DNA of 64,000 bases from Flavobacterium sp. LC2016-01 (GTDB lineage Bacteria; Bacteroidota; Bacteroidia; Flavobacteriales; Flavobacteriaceae): NCBI RefSeq assembly GCF_009711135.1, contig NZ_WMIC01000008.1, forward strand, positions 1-64,000, read 5' to 3'. Under the pieces are notes generated by a model. The model was given only the letters and a program-made list of their open reading frames with translations, was not told the DNA's origin and did no database searches. Shown in pieces: positions 7,989 to 18,189 of the stretch (its first letter is position 1; each line of letters starts with the position of its first letter). The position numbers and the translations under genes are program-made.

Positions 7989-8939
7989 ATGCTCGACATT
8001 CAAAATATTTCTTTTTCGTACATTGATACACCCGTTATAAAAAACGTTTCTTTTACTATAAATAAAGGTGAGAATATCGCCATTATTGGTGAAAGCGGCT
8101 GTGGAAAAAGCACCATGCTAAAACTAATTTATGGTTTGTATGATTTAGACGAAGGCAAGATTTTTTATAACGAAAAACCAGTTTTAGGTCCAAAATACAA
8201 TTTGATTCCGGGAATGCCGTATATGAAATACTTGGCTCAGGATTTTGATTTGTCTCCATATGAAACAGTGGCTGAGAATGTTGGGAAATTCTTGTCGAAT
8301 GGTTTTGCCAATATGAAAAAACTGCGTGTTCAGGAATTATTGGAAATGGTCGAAATGGAAAATTTTGCCAATGTAAAAACGAAGTTTTTGAGTGGAGGAC
8401 AACAGCAAAGAGTAGCTTTGGTTCGTGTTTTAGCTTTAGAACCCGAAGTAATTTTGCTTGACGAACCTTTCAGTCAGATTGATGCTTTTAGAAAAAATGC
8501 TTTACGCCGAAATTTATTTAGATATTTAAAGCAAAAAGGAATTACCTGCATCATCGCTACACACGACAGTACAGATGCGTTGTCGTTTGCAGATGAAGCC
8601 ATTGTAATGCGAAATGGAGAAGTGATTGTAAAAGGTGATCCTACAAAAATCTACGAAGATCCCGAAACCAAATATGTTGCTTCATTATTTGGTGAAGTAA
8701 ATGAAATCGCCACACATTTATTGCTTGATTATACTGATGAAGCGCATAAAACATTAGTATATCCGCATCAATTTAAAATGGTTGCTGAATCAAAACTTCC
8801 TGTAAAAATCAGAAGAACTTATTTTAGAGGAAATCATTATTTAATTGAAACCGTTTATAAAAGACAATTGATCTTTTTCGAAAGCGAAATTGATTTGCCT
8901 TTGGAACAGGAAATATTTCTCAGTTTAAATTATCTTTAA
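7989..8939 (+). CDS. ABC transporter ATP-binding protein
   Basis: 316 residues. Walker A GESGCGKST at 34-42, Q-loop Gln84, signature LSGGQ at 134-138, Walker B VILLDEP at 154-160 and H-loop His192 are all intact. The region after about residue 230 is an accessory regulatory or OB-like domain as in spermidine/sulfate-type importers. No permease or binding protein is adjacent, so the substrate cannot be inferred. Start chosen at ATG 7989 because of the promoter box upstream. Confidence 0.85.
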   Translation: MLDIQNISFSYIDTPVIKNVSFTINKGENIAIIGESGCGKSTMLKLIYGLYDLDEGKIFYNEKPVLGPKYNLIPGMPYMKYLAQDFDLSPYETVAENVGKFLSNGFANMKKLRVQELLEMVEMENFANVKTKFLSGGQQQRVALVRVLALEPEVILLDEPFSQIDAFRKNALRRNLFRYLKQKGITCIIATHDSTDALSFADEAIVMRNGEVIVKGDPTKIYEDPETKYVASLFGEVNEIATHLLLDYTDEAHKTLVYPHQFKMVAESKLPVKIRRTYFRGNHYLIETVYKRQLIFFESEIDLPLEQEIFLSLNYL

Positions 8940-8950
8940 TTAGAAAATGT

Positions 8951-8980
8951 GTCAATTAGAGAATGAGTCAATTAGATAAT
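8951..8980. repeat. Short direct repeat
   Basis: GTCAATTAGAGAAT followed directly by a near copy containing GTCAATTAGATAAT; two units between the ABC gene and its terminator. Confidence 0.5.
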
Positions 8981-8998
8981 TTTTTAATGCTTAAAATA

Positions 8999-9035
8999 AT
9001 AAACCCGACAGATTTTTAAAATCTGTCGGGTTTAC
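8999..9035. terminator. Bidirectional terminator
   Basis: AAACCCGACAGAT / ATCTGTCGGGTTT hairpin between the convergent ABC ATPase and S9 peptidase genes. Confidence 0.85.
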
Positions 9036-9059
9036 TTTTTATATCTGTTAGAGGAAAAA

Positions 9060-11471
9060 TTAGTTTTTCAAATATTTTTCTAAAAACTGATCTTGTTCCC
9101 AAAGAAGGTGTAAAATGTTTTCTTTAGCAACATAACTGTGTGCTTCTTTTGGTAAAATTACCATTCTTGCATTGGCACCTAAACCTTTTAAAGCTTGGAA
9201 ATAACGCTCTGTCTGTAAAGTGAAAGTCCCAGGATTGTTATCGGCTTCACCATGAACTAATAAAATGGGAGTTTTCATTTTATCTGCATTCATAAAAGGC
9301 GACATTGTGTTGTAAACTTCAGGAACTTCCCAATAGTTGCGCTGTTCTGTCTGGAATCCAAATGGAGTCAAAGTTCTGTTGTATGCACCGCTTCTTGCAA
9401 TTCCGCAGGCAAAAAGATTAGAATGCGTCAATAAATTAGCAGTCATAAAAGCACCATATGAATGTCCGCCAACGGCTACTTTTTTGCGGTTAATATAACC
9501 TAAAGCATCTACAGCATTAATTGCTGCTTCGGCATTGTCAACTAACTGCGAAATAAAATTATCGTTTGGTTCTGTGGTACCTTCTCCAATAATTGGGAAA
9601 GCAGCATCATCTAAAACCGCATATCCTTTTGTTACCCAATATACAAATGAACCGTAATAAGGAACAGTAAATTCATTTGAATTTTGAGTTACTTGTCCAG
9701 CACTGTTTTTGTCTTTGTATTCTGCTGGATATGCCCAGATTAACAAAGGCAGTTTTTCTTTTTTAATTTTGTCGTAACCTGCAGGTAAATACAAAGTTCC
9801 AGAAAGTTCAACACCGTCTTTACGTTTGTATTTGATTACTTCTTTGCTTACATCTTTAATGCTTTCAAAAGGGTTTTTAAAAGCTGTAATTGGAGTCAGG
9901 CTATTCTGTTTTTTAATGTTTCTGAAATAATAATTCGGATATTCACTTTTAGACTGAATTTGAACTAAAACTTTACCTGATTTAAAATCTTCAATTTCTA
10001 ATAAATCTTCTTTTTTGTCTTTAAAAGAAGAGGTGTAAATACGTTTCGATTTTAATGTTTTCAGATTGAATTCGTCGATAAAAGGAAACTGGCCAGTTTT
10101 AGTAAATCCTTGTCCAATACGAAATGCATTATCGTTTTCAATAGCCAAAACATATTTGTTGTACTCGTTTTTCTTTGTTTCAAATGTACCCGGATCAGAA
10201 TAAACATCTTGTGAATTTCTGTCTGTAATCAGTTTTGGCTGTTCACTTGGATTTGAAGGATTGATTAAATACGTTTTTGTATTACGTGTATCGTACCATT
10301 CATCAGAAACAACAGCAATATTATCATTCCCCCAAGTTACATCACTAAAACGCTGTGGTGTTTTTACCAATGAAGTTGGATTGTTTGTAAAAGGTGCGTC
10401 CCAAAGAAAAACTTCATCTCTAAATTCGACTTTGTTTGCTGGATCTCCTTCGTCTAAAGCTGTTACAAATGCTAGTGTAGCGGGTTTGTCATTTCTCCAA
10501 GCCATTTCACGTTTTCCTTTTCGAACAGCCATAAAGCCTTTCGGTATTATTTCGTTTAACGGAACTTCATTTACTATTTTGATTTCTTTTCCTCTTGCAT
10601 CATAAACAATTGTTCTTGAAGGGAATCGATATAACGGTACTACATATGAAAATGGTTTTTGAATTGTAGTCAACATAATGTAATTTCCATCTGGCGAAAT
10701 TCTTTCTCCAAAATACATTGCAGCATCTTTAAATAAAACAGTATCTCCTTTAAGGTTTACCTTATACAATTCAGAAGTAACAATATTTTCAAAATTTGCT
10801 TCATCATTTTTGTTTTTCAACATATCTGGATAAGTTCTGTTTTGAGATTTTTCTCCAGAAGTATTTGAGATAATTGGTCCAGTTGGCAAATCTTTTTTAG
10901 CATCTAATAAAGGCTGTCTGTTTTTAGGAAGCATTTTTACTAAAATCGTTTCATTGTCTAAAAACCAGCTAAACGGATTTCCAAGATTTGCGTTTACAGT
11001 ACCTTCAGTAAGTTTTGTGGCACTTGCAGTTGCAACATCTAAAACCCAAAGTTCAACTCCAGTTGCAGTTGTGTGCGAAAACAATATTTTTTTATCATTT
11101 GGCGACCACAAAATATTGCTGATCTTAGGATTGGTTGGCAAACCTGAAACCTGCACTTCTGCCGTGCTGTTGATTTTGCGTACTTTTAAATTGTTTAAAT
11201 ACGTTACCGTACTTGAAATATTAGTAATGGGATTAATTCTTAATCCGCCCAAACGCAGTTCCTCCTGATTTAAGTCATCTAATGTTTTATAAGTGGGTCT
11301 GTACATTAGCAACATGTATTCTTTTTTAGTATCCATTGATACTGTCGGAGCACGTTCGTAATCGGCTAAATCTAAAATGGATTTTGGTGGTTTTTGGTAA
11401 GTTAAGCTTTCTTGGGCAAAGGCAAAAAAACCAAAGTTTAGAAATAAGAGCAGTGTAACCTTTAATTTCAT
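9060..11471 (-). CDS. S9 family serine peptidase (glutamyl endopeptidase type)
   Basis: 803 residues with a signal peptide (about 1-19, ending FAFAQ). An N-terminal beta-propeller region precedes a C-terminal alpha/beta-hydrolase domain. The catalytic triad is visible: Ser671 in GGHSYGAF, Asp744 in HGEADNNPG and His778 in PKEAHSY. The block CGIARSGAYNRTLTPFGFQ is close to what I remember of chloroplast glutamyl endopeptidase (MEROPS S9D), which cleaves after Glu. Likely a periplasmic peptide-degrading enzyme. Monocistronic. Confidence 0.88.
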   Translation of the reverse strand: MKLKVTLLLFLNFGFFAFAQESLTYQKPPKSILDLADYERAPTVSMDTKKEYMLLMYRPTYKTLDDLNQEELRLGGLRINPITNISSTVTYLNNLKVRKINSTAEVQVSGLPTNPKISNILWSPNDKKILFSHTTATGVELWVLDVATASATKLTEGTVNANLGNPFSWFLDNETILVKMLPKNRQPLLDAKKDLPTGPIISNTSGEKSQNRTYPDMLKNKNDEANFENIVTSELYKVNLKGDTVLFKDAAMYFGERISPDGNYIMLTTIQKPFSYVVPLYRFPSRTIVYDARGKEIKIVNEVPLNEIIPKGFMAVRKGKREMAWRNDKPATLAFVTALDEGDPANKVEFRDEVFLWDAPFTNNPTSLVKTPQRFSDVTWGNDNIAVVSDEWYDTRNTKTYLINPSNPSEQPKLITDRNSQDVYSDPGTFETKKNEYNKYVLAIENDNAFRIGQGFTKTGQFPFIDEFNLKTLKSKRIYTSSFKDKKEDLLEIEDFKSGKVLVQIQSKSEYPNYYFRNIKKQNSLTPITAFKNPFESIKDVSKEVIKYKRKDGVELSGTLYLPAGYDKIKKEKLPLLIWAYPAEYKDKNSAGQVTQNSNEFTVPYYGSFVYWVTKGYAVLDDAAFPIIGEGTTEPNDNFISQLVDNAEAAINAVDALGYINRKKVAVGGHSYGAFMTANLLTHSNLFACGIARSGAYNRTLTPFGFQTEQRNYWEVPEVYNTMSPFMNADKMKTPILLVHGEADNNPGTFTLQTERYFQALKGLGANARMVILPKEAHSYVAKENILHLLWEQDQFLEKYLKN

Positions 11472-11666
11472 AATTTGAATTTTAGGGGTTTAAAAAATGG
11501 TATTCGTAATGTTTGACTAAAGTACTTCAATCTTGTTACATTTTAAAGCATATTTTCAATACTTTTCATCATTTTTAACAAATCACTGATTTTTCTTAAA
11601 AGAAAAAGTTTTAAAGAACTTTAGAATTAAAGTATATTAAATTGTCAATAACGAAAAAAATAGTAA

Positions 11667-11702
11667 TTTGGGTGCTTATGTTTTAAACTATACGTAAATT
11701 TG
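11667..11702 (+). promoter_or_regulatory. Promoter of fabH-type gene
   Basis: TTTG at 11667-11670 and TAAATTTG at 11695-11702; spacer 24 bp, at the long end of the range. ATG follows 32 nt later. Confidence 0.55.
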
Positions 11703-11734
11703 CAATCCAATTTTTTAACAAACAATAAAAGAAT

Positions 11735-12742
11735 ATGTATCATTCAAAAATAGCGGGCTTAGGATATTATGTTCCTTCAAATGTTGTAACCAACGATGAT
11801 TTGTCGAAGATTATTGATACCAATGACGAATGGATTCAGGAAAGAACCGGAATTCAAGAGCGCAGACATATCATTCGTGGAGAAGATACCACAACTTCAA
11901 TGGGAGTAAAAGCAGCTAAAATTGCAATAGAACGTTCTGGCGTAGCCAAAGAAGATATTGATTTTGTAGTTTTTGCAACCTTAAGTCCAGATTACTATTT
12001 TCCAGGTCCTGGAGTTTTAGTACAGCGCGATTTAGGTTTAAGAACTGTTGGAGCTTTAGACGTAAGAAATCAGTGTTCTGGTTTTGTTTATGCTATTTCT
12101 GTTGCGGATCAATATATTAAAACCGGAATGTATAAGAATATTTTGGTGATTGGTTCTGAGGTGCATTCTACAGGCTTGGATATGACTACTCGCGGACGCG
12201 GAGTTTCAGTTATTTTTGGAGATGGAGCAGGAGCAGCTGTTTTGAGCCGTGAAGAAGATTTGACAAAAGGAATTTTATCAACGCACTTGCATTCAGAAGG
12301 TCAGCATGCTGAAGAATTAGCATTGCAGGCACCGGGAATGGGAGCACGCTGGGTGACTGATATTATTGCTGATAACGATCCAAATGACGAAAGTTATTAT
12401 CCATACATGAACGGACAATTTGTATTTAAAAATGCAGTAGTTCGTTTTGCAGAAGTAATCAATGAAGGTTTAGAAGCAAATGGTCTTCAGGTGTCAGATA
12501 TTGATATGCTGATTCCGCATCAGGCAAATTTGAGAATTTCGCAATTCATTCAGAATAAATTCAAATTATCTGATGATCAAGTACACAATAATATTCAGAA
12601 ATACGGAAATACAACGGCAGCATCTATTCCAATTGCTTTAACTGAAGCTTGGGAACAAGGAAAAATAAAATCTGGAGATACAGTAGTTTTAGCCGCTTTT
12701 GGAAGTGGATTCACTTGGGCGAGTGCTATTATAAAATGGTAA
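11735..12742 (+). CDS. fabH: 3-oxoacyl-ACP synthase III (KAS III)
   Basis: 335 residues, full-length KAS III. It condenses acyl-CoA with malonyl-ACP to start fatty-acid synthesis. The active-site Cys114 lies in RNQCSGFVYA; the catalytic His is in PHQANLRI and the Asn in YGNTTAASIP; DEWIQERTGI is the conserved N-terminal motif. Flavobacteria often hold several KAS III paralogues, and this copy stands outside a fab/plsX cluster, so it could be a paralogue with another acyl substrate rather than the main enzyme. Confidence 0.88.
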   Translation: MYHSKIAGLGYYVPSNVVTNDDLSKIIDTNDEWIQERTGIQERRHIIRGEDTTTSMGVKAAKIAIERSGVAKEDIDFVVFATLSPDYYFPGPGVLVQRDLGLRTVGALDVRNQCSGFVYAISVADQYIKTGMYKNILVIGSEVHSTGLDMTTRGRGVSVIFGDGAGAAVLSREEDLTKGILSTHLHSEGQHAEELALQAPGMGARWVTDIIADNDPNDESYYPYMNGQFVFKNAVVRFAEVINEGLEANGLQVSDIDMLIPHQANLRISQFIQNKFKLSDDQVHNNIQKYGNTTAASIPIALTEAWEQGKIKSGDTVVLAAFGSGFTWASAIIKW

Positions 12743-12767
12743 ATTAATTCATCTTGCATTATATTTT

Positions 12768-12798
12768 AAACCTGCTTCATTTTGGAGCAGGTTTTTTT
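12768..12798 (+). terminator. Terminator of fabH-type gene
   Basis: AAACCTGCT / AGCAGGTTT hairpin with a T-run. Confidence 0.8.
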
Positions 12799-12826
12799 AT
12801 AATTTTGTTTGTGCCGTTGCGCACTT

Positions 12827-12858
12827 AGACCTAAAAGGTTTTAAAAGCTGTCAGGTCT
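12827..12858. repeat. Imperfect inverted repeat AGACCT...AGGTCT
   Basis: A 32-bp palindrome with perfect 6-bp ends (AGACCT and AGGTCT) and about 80 percent pairing inside, lying 28 bp before cutC. It could form a hairpin in the cutC leader; its resemblance to common Bacteroidota intergenic hairpins is from memory. Confidence 0.5.
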
Positions 12859-12886
12859 CCTTTGGAGAAAAATTATTTAAATCATA

Positions 12887-13558
12887 ATGAAAAAAAATCA
12901 ACTAGAAATTGCCTGTTTTAATTACGCGTCAGCTTTGATTGCTCAGGAAAGTGGTGCAGATAGAATTGAACTGTGCGAAAACATGGAATTGGGAGGAACA
13001 ACGCCAAATTCTATTTTGGTAGTGAAAGTCCGCGAAAGCATAAATATAAAAATGCACGTTATTATCCGGCCTCGTGGTGGTGATTTTGTGTATTCTGATG
13101 AAGAGCTTACCGAAATGAAACAGGATATTAAGCAGTATAAAAAGCTTGGAGTGGACGGTTTTGTTTTTGGAATATTAAAACCTAACGGGAAAATCAATAA
13201 AAAACAAAATCGAGAATTAGTGCATTTAGCGCATCCGCTTTCGTGTACTTTTCACCGTGCTTTTGATGTTGTCGATGCTGTTGAAAAAGGACTTGAAGAT
13301 GTTATCGACTGTGGTTTTAAAACCATTTTGACTTCGGGAAGAGGAAAAAATGTTGAAGAAGGAATTTTCGATTTAGAATTGATTCAGAAATTAGCCAAAG
13401 ACAGAATCGAAATTATGCCGGGCGGAGGACTGAGATCTTCAAATATTAAATTACTGCAGGACAGATTAACGCCGACTTTTTATCATTCGTCCGCAATTAC
13501 AGATAAATCAGAAATTGCAAATCCCGAAGAAATAAAAGAATTGCGAAATTTTTTATAG
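12887..13558 (+). CDS. cutC: CutC family protein
   Basis: 223 residues. The TIM-barrel CutC fold is recognised from LEIACFNYASALIAQESGADRIELCENMELGG split motifs (start and DRIELCENM), the IIRPRGGDFVYS block, the CTFHRAFD motif and EIMPGGGLRSSN. CutC was first linked to copper homeostasis in E. coli, but its true activity is uncertain. Cytoplasmic, single gene, ended by a strong shared terminator. Confidence 0.93.
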   Translation: MKKNQLEIACFNYASALIAQESGADRIELCENMELGGTTPNSILVVKVRESINIKMHVIIRPRGGDFVYSDEELTEMKQDIKQYKKLGVDGFVFGILKPNGKINKKQNRELVHLAHPLSCTFHRAFDVVDAVEKGLEDVIDCGFKTILTSGRGKNVEEGIFDLELIQKLAKDRIEIMPGGGLRSSNIKLLQDRLTPTFYHSSAITDKSEIANPEEIKELRNFL

Positions 13559-13573
13559 ACAATTATAAAATAA

Positions 13574-13610
13574 AAAATCCTGGAGTTGGCATACTCCAGG
13601 ATTTTTTTTT
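13574..13610. terminator. Bidirectional terminator
   Basis: ATCCTGGAGT / ACTCCAGGAT hairpin with A-run on the left and T-run on the right, between cutC and the convergent TonB-dependent receptor. Confidence 0.85.
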
Positions 13611-13647
13611 CTACAAGAACTATTAAAATCTACTAATCAAAGTGGGA

Positions 13648-16065
13648 TTAAAACATTCCGCCACCACCTTTATTAGTGTTATCTTCTCTTTGTTTACGTT
13701 GTAAATTTTTGATTTTTCCGCCTCCAAAGTTGTAAGTCAAACCTAAATAAACTGTTCTGCTTTCCCAAGTAAACTCACCTGTTTGCGGGTAAGGATAAAC
13801 TCCATCAAAAGAATATTTCATGGTTTTGAAAACATCATTGAAACGTACGCTAATGTTCATCTTATTGTCTAACAATGTATAACGTGAGCCAATATCCATT
13901 TTGTACATTTCATTTCTTTTCTGCTGTACATCTTCAACTGGACCTCTGTAAAAACCAAATAATAAAAAGCTTAAACGTTTTGTTGGTTTGAAGTTTGAGT
14001 TCATACGAGCATTGAATGCCGAAGTTGTTACACTGCGTTCAAGAGGCGAAGTTGTTCCAGTTGCTGGATTGAATTGGAACACAACACCTTGCTGTTTAAT
14101 ACTTGAAAAATCAATAGACGGTTGGATATCCCACCATTTTGTAAGTTTGTAATTTAACGAAACATCAAACCCGTAAGCACTGTTGTGATCGTAGTTGGTG
14201 TAACTTAAAATTTGTTTGTATCCAGATGCATCATTTGGATCTGGGCTTAAAGTTCTGCTGATTTGGTCGTTGATGCTTCTTACGAAAACACCAGCCGTTA
14301 CACTTCCTTTTTCAAGAGTTTTAGTGTAATTTACTTCAACAGAGTTTGTAAACTGAGGTCTTAATTCAGGATTTCCGTATGAAGTTACTAACGGAGTTGA
14401 AAACTCACGAATAGGCTTTGTCTGCTCTAAACTAGGACGGTCAACACGACGGCTGTAACTTAATTGCAATACATTTTTTTCATTTAAATTATAAGTTAAA
14501 TAAGCTGATGGATATAAAGTAATATAATCATCATTAAATTTGTCTTGACCGTGATTTAAGTTTGCTGCAACTTTATAGCTTTCAAAACGAGTTCCTAACT
14601 GATAGCTGAATTTTTTGAATTTTTGACCAAATGTTACATACGCTGAGTAAATATCAGTATCATAAGTATAATTTGAAATTTGTTCGTTAACAGGAACTAA
14701 TGGATTACCTGTGTTGTAATCGTTATTTGTTCTTGTGATTCTCGCTTCAGCACCAGCTTCAAGAGTAGTTTTGTCATTCAACGGATTTACATAATCAACA
14801 TTTATAGTGCTCAATTTTCTTTGATCACCAATTTTATCGCTGTAAACAACATCGTTTGCCGAATTATTTGGTTTAGTTGTCTGTGTGTCAAAAGTAGCAT
14901 TTTGGCTTACTTTAGTATCACTGTAATTACCTTCAAAATCTAAAGTATGACCTTCTTTTTTGAAAATATGTTTGTACGCTAAATTATAAGTTCCTGTTTT
15001 GGTTGGTCCTTGGTAAATTGAATTTTGGTAAATATTTAAAATATTTGGATCACCATTCTTGTAATCAATATTTGTAATTACATTTCCGTTTCCAGTTGAT
15101 TTATTTTGATTCGTATAAAATGACAAAGTATTTTTATCATTGATCAAATAATCCATACCTAGTTTGTATAGGTAATTGTCGTTCTCATTTGAAATATTTA
15201 AGTTTTGTGTAATATCCTGGTCAAATCTTTGAATGTGGCCTTTATTGTAATATGTACCAAAATTTTGCCCTCCGTTTCCAAAGAAATTTACTTTTCCAGT
15301 TTTATAATTCAAATCTAAAGACTGATTGTATTTTGCAGTTTCTCCAAAAGTGATACCACCACTGTAGCTTCCGTTGAAACCAGTGTTGGCATTTTTGTGC
15401 AGAACGATATTGATAATTCCAGACATTCCTTCTGGATTGTATTTCGCACTTGGATTTGTAATCAACTCAATTTTTTTGATTGAAGTTGAAGGAATTTGTT
15501 TCAATAACTGTGCAGGATCAATATTTGATGGTCTTCCGTCAATTAATACACGTACATTTTCATTTCCGCGAAGCGAAAGTTTTCCGTCCTGATCTACATT
15601 TACTGAAGGAATGTTGCTCATAATGTCAGATGCAGAAGCCCCGGCAGTAGTTAAATCTTTCCCGACAGTAATTACTTTACGGTCAATTTTTTGCTCAATT
15701 GTAGAGCGCTCGCTTACAATATTTACACCTTTTAACTGTGTTGCTTCTTCTTCAAGAGAAACATTTACTGTAGCTGTTTTTTTGTTTTCGCTTAAAATTA
15801 CTGAGCCAACATATTTTCTGAAACCAATGTATTGAATTTCGATTGTGTAGCTTTTTAATGCTAAGTTTTTGATAGAAAAATCACCATTATCATCTGTATT
15901 CACTCCAGATACTACTTTGCCGTTATCTTTGATAGAAACAGTTGCATACGAGATAGGTGCATTATTTGATTTTTCAATAATTTTTCCGGAGACCGTCCCC
16001 GAATTCTGGGCCTGTGCTGTTGCAATTAAACTGAATAATGCGAACAGAAAAAATTTTAATTTCAT
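13648..16065 (-). CDS. TonB-dependent receptor, outer membrane beta-barrel family
   Basis: 805 residues. Signal peptide ends at about 19 (TAQAQ). Residues about 22-105 form a CarboxypepD_reg-like beta-sandwich (SGKIIEKSNNAPISYATVS), then a plug domain (VRVLIDGRPSNIDPAQLLKQI, NPSAKYNPEGMSGIINI) and a C-terminal barrel. The tail GGGGMF is typical of the OMP_b-brl_3 subfamily, which includes many receptors with no assigned ligand. The aromatic C-terminus fits BAM-dependent insertion. No SusD partner is present, so it is not a glycan-uptake PUL. Confidence 0.88.
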   Translation of the reverse strand: MKLKFFLFALFSLIATAQAQNSGTVSGKIIEKSNNAPISYATVSIKDNGKVVSGVNTDDNGDFSIKNLALKSYTIEIQYIGFRKYVGSVILSENKKTATVNVSLEEEATQLKGVNIVSERSTIEQKIDRKVITVGKDLTTAGASASDIMSNIPSVNVDQDGKLSLRGNENVRVLIDGRPSNIDPAQLLKQIPSTSIKKIELITNPSAKYNPEGMSGIINIVLHKNANTGFNGSYSGGITFGETAKYNQSLDLNYKTGKVNFFGNGGQNFGTYYNKGHIQRFDQDITQNLNISNENDNYLYKLGMDYLINDKNTLSFYTNQNKSTGNGNVITNIDYKNGDPNILNIYQNSIYQGPTKTGTYNLAYKHIFKKEGHTLDFEGNYSDTKVSQNATFDTQTTKPNNSANDVVYSDKIGDQRKLSTINVDYVNPLNDKTTLEAGAEARITRTNNDYNTGNPLVPVNEQISNYTYDTDIYSAYVTFGQKFKKFSYQLGTRFESYKVAANLNHGQDKFNDDYITLYPSAYLTYNLNEKNVLQLSYSRRVDRPSLEQTKPIREFSTPLVTSYGNPELRPQFTNSVEVNYTKTLEKGSVTAGVFVRSINDQISRTLSPDPNDASGYKQILSYTNYDHNSAYGFDVSLNYKLTKWWDIQPSIDFSSIKQQGVVFQFNPATGTTSPLERSVTTSAFNARMNSNFKPTKRLSFLLFGFYRGPVEDVQQKRNEMYKMDIGSRYTLLDNKMNISVRFNDVFKTMKYSFDGVYPYPQTGEFTWESRTVYLGLTYNFGGGKIKNLQRKQREDNTNKGGGGMF

Positions 16066-16388
16066 AATTAATAACTGATTATTTTGATTTGATTGATGAT
16101 GATTGTTTTTTTTGTTTTTGTTAGATTTTTTTTGCTTTAAATAAATTCAAAGTCTCTATTAAGACTCTTTTATGATTGATATGTTACAAGAAAAACTTAA
16201 AATTTTTTCTATTTACTCTGCGAGTTGCTGTTCTGTAGGAGATTAGCATTTTAATTTTTTGATAATTTTAACATTCATATGAGAAACATTTTTAAGAAAT
16301 TCTAAACGTTTTGTGCGATTTTATATGTTATTCATTTTCTGTAATTGATGAATAAGCAGTATCTTTGCTCACTTTAAAATAAGTTTAC
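16066..16388. other. Intergenic region between divergent receptor and argS
   Basis: 323 bp without a gene. It holds the start regions of two divergent genes. A TATCTTTG box (16360-16367) is the only clear promoter element. The rest is AT-rich with T-runs, and I see no repeats or small ORFs that can be supported. Confidence 0.6.
16360..16367 (+). promoter_or_regulatory. -7 box of argS
   Basis: TATCTTTG matches TANNTTTG, 22 nt before the argS ATG. No -33 TTTG at the proper distance. Confidence 0.5.
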
Positions 16389-18167
16389 ATGTCATTATCA
16401 CAAATTCTTACACCTTCTATACAAAAAGCAATACAGGCATTATTTGATGTTTCAGTTGATAAAATCGAATTTCAGACTACCAGAAAAGAGTTTGAAGGCG
16501 ATATTACTATGGTAATTTTTCCTCTGCTGAAAGTAACTAAAAGCAATCCTGTCGAATTAGGAAATAAAATTGGAAACTATCTGGTTGAAAATGTTTCTGA
16601 AGTTGCGCGCTTTAATGTAGTTTCAGGTTTCTTGAATATTGTAATTTCCGATCGTCATTATCTGGATTTCTTCAATGAAATTAAAGACAATACTAAATTT
16701 GGTTATGTAACTCCAAATCCAGATGACAAAGCAATTATGGTCGAATATTCTTCGCCAAATACAAATAAGCCTTTGCATTTAGGTCACGTTCGTAACAATT
16801 TATTAGGATATTCTGTTGCTGAAATTTTAAAAGCTTCTGGTAAAAAAGTATACAAAACTCAAATCATTAACGATCGAGGAATTCATATTTGTAAATCGAT
16901 GTTGGCTTGGGAAAAATTCGGAAACGGAGAAACTCCAGAAAGTTCAGCTTTAAAAGGAGACAAATTAGTTGGGAAATATTATGTAGAGTTTGATAAAGCG
17001 TACAAAGCAGAAATCAATCAATTAATTGAAACTGGAAAAACAGAAGAAGAAGCAAAAAAACAAGCTCCAATTATCATTGAAGCACAGGAAATGCTTAAAA
17101 AATGGGAAGCTGGAGATGATGCTGTAATTGCACTTTGGAAAAAAATGAACCAATGGGTTTATGATGGTTTTGCTACAACGTACACTAATCTTGGAGTTAA
17201 TTTTGATAAATACTACTACGAAAGCAATACTTATTTATTAGGAAAAGACGTTGTTCAGGTTGGTCTTGATAAAGGTGTTTTCGAAAAAGATCCAGATGGT
17301 TCCGTTTGGATTGATTTAACTGATGAAGGTCTTGACCGTAAAATTGTTTTGCGTTCTGACGGAACTGCGGTTTATATGACGCAAGATATTGGAACTGCGA
17401 TTCAGCGTGTAAAAGATATGCCAGATGTTGGTGGAATGGTGTATACTGTTGGAAATGAGCAGGATTATCACTTTAAAGTTTTATTCTTAATCTTGAAAAA
17501 ACTTGGTTTTGACTGGGCTTCAAGCTTATATCATTTATCATATGGAATGGTCGATTTACCTTCAGGAAAAATGAAAAGCCGTGAAGGAACTGTAGTTGAT
17601 GCTGATGATTTGATGCAGGATATGACCGATACGGCTCAAAAAATTTCTGAAGATTTAGGAAAACTCGACTATTATTCTACGGAAGAAAAAGCGAGATTGT
17701 ATAAAACAATTGGTCTTGGTGCGTTGAAATATTACATTTTAAAAGTAGATCCAAAAAAACGTATTTTATTTAATCCTGAAGAATCTGTTGATTTTGCTGG
17801 AAATACGGGTCCGTTTATTCAATATACATATGCGCGAATTCAATCGATAATCCGTAAAGCCGATTTTGATTTTTCTGCCAAAACAAATATTGAAGAACTT
17901 CACGAAAAAGAAAAAGAATTGGTAAAACAAATCGAACTTTTCCCAGAAGTAATTCAGAATGCAGCACAAAATCACAGTCCGGCACTGCTTGCAAATTATA
18001 CTTACGATTTAGTAAAAGAATATAATTCGTTCTATCAATCCGTTCATATCTTAGGCGAAGTTGATTTGACTAAAAAGATTTTCAGAGTGCAGCTTTCTCA
18101 AAAAGTTGCCGAAGTTATTAAATCAACATTTACTTTATTAGGAATTGAAGTTCCGGAGCGAATGTAA
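16389..18167 (+). CDS. argS: Arginyl-tRNA synthetase
   Basis: 592 residues, class I synthetase that charges tRNA-Arg. N-terminal Add-1 tRNA-binding domain; HIGH motif within SPNTNKPLHLGHVRNN; the KMSKS counterpart is KMKSREGTVV near residue 397; C-terminal DALR anticodon-binding domain ending in PERM, the usual ArgRS end. Monocistronic, with its own promoter and terminator. Confidence 0.97.
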   Translation: MSLSQILTPSIQKAIQALFDVSVDKIEFQTTRKEFEGDITMVIFPLLKVTKSNPVELGNKIGNYLVENVSEVARFNVVSGFLNIVISDRHYLDFFNEIKDNTKFGYVTPNPDDKAIMVEYSSPNTNKPLHLGHVRNNLLGYSVAEILKASGKKVYKTQIINDRGIHICKSMLAWEKFGNGETPESSALKGDKLVGKYYVEFDKAYKAEINQLIETGKTEEEAKKQAPIIIEAQEMLKKWEAGDDAVIALWKKMNQWVYDGFATTYTNLGVNFDKYYYESNTYLLGKDVVQVGLDKGVFEKDPDGSVWIDLTDEGLDRKIVLRSDGTAVYMTQDIGTAIQRVKDMPDVGGMVYTVGNEQDYHFKVLFLILKKLGFDWASSLYHLSYGMVDLPSGKMKSREGTVVDADDLMQDMTDTAQKISEDLGKLDYYSTEEKARLYKTIGLGALKYYILKVDPKKRILFNPEESVDFAGNTGPFIQYTYARIQSIIRKADFDFSAKTNIEELHEKEKELVKQIELFPEVIQNAAQNHSPALLANYTYDLVKEYNSFYQSVHILGEVDLTKKIFRVQLSQKVAEVIKSTFTLLGIEVPERM

Positions 18168-18189
18168 AATTTAAATACTTATAATATTG

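Noticed and set aside
10261..10605. Open frame of 114 codons opposite the S9 peptidase gene
   Set aside because: Antisense shadow of a well-supported gene with no homology-like features. The same applies to the other antisense frames in the window.
13648..16065. SusC-type receptor of a polysaccharide utilisation locus
   Set aside because: No SusD-like gene or glycoside hydrolase is adjacent, and length and tail fit the shorter OMP_b-brl_3 class.
16156..16174. Possible operator TCTCTATTAAGACT in the argS/receptor gap
   Set aside because: The half-sites do not pair well enough to claim an inverted repeat.
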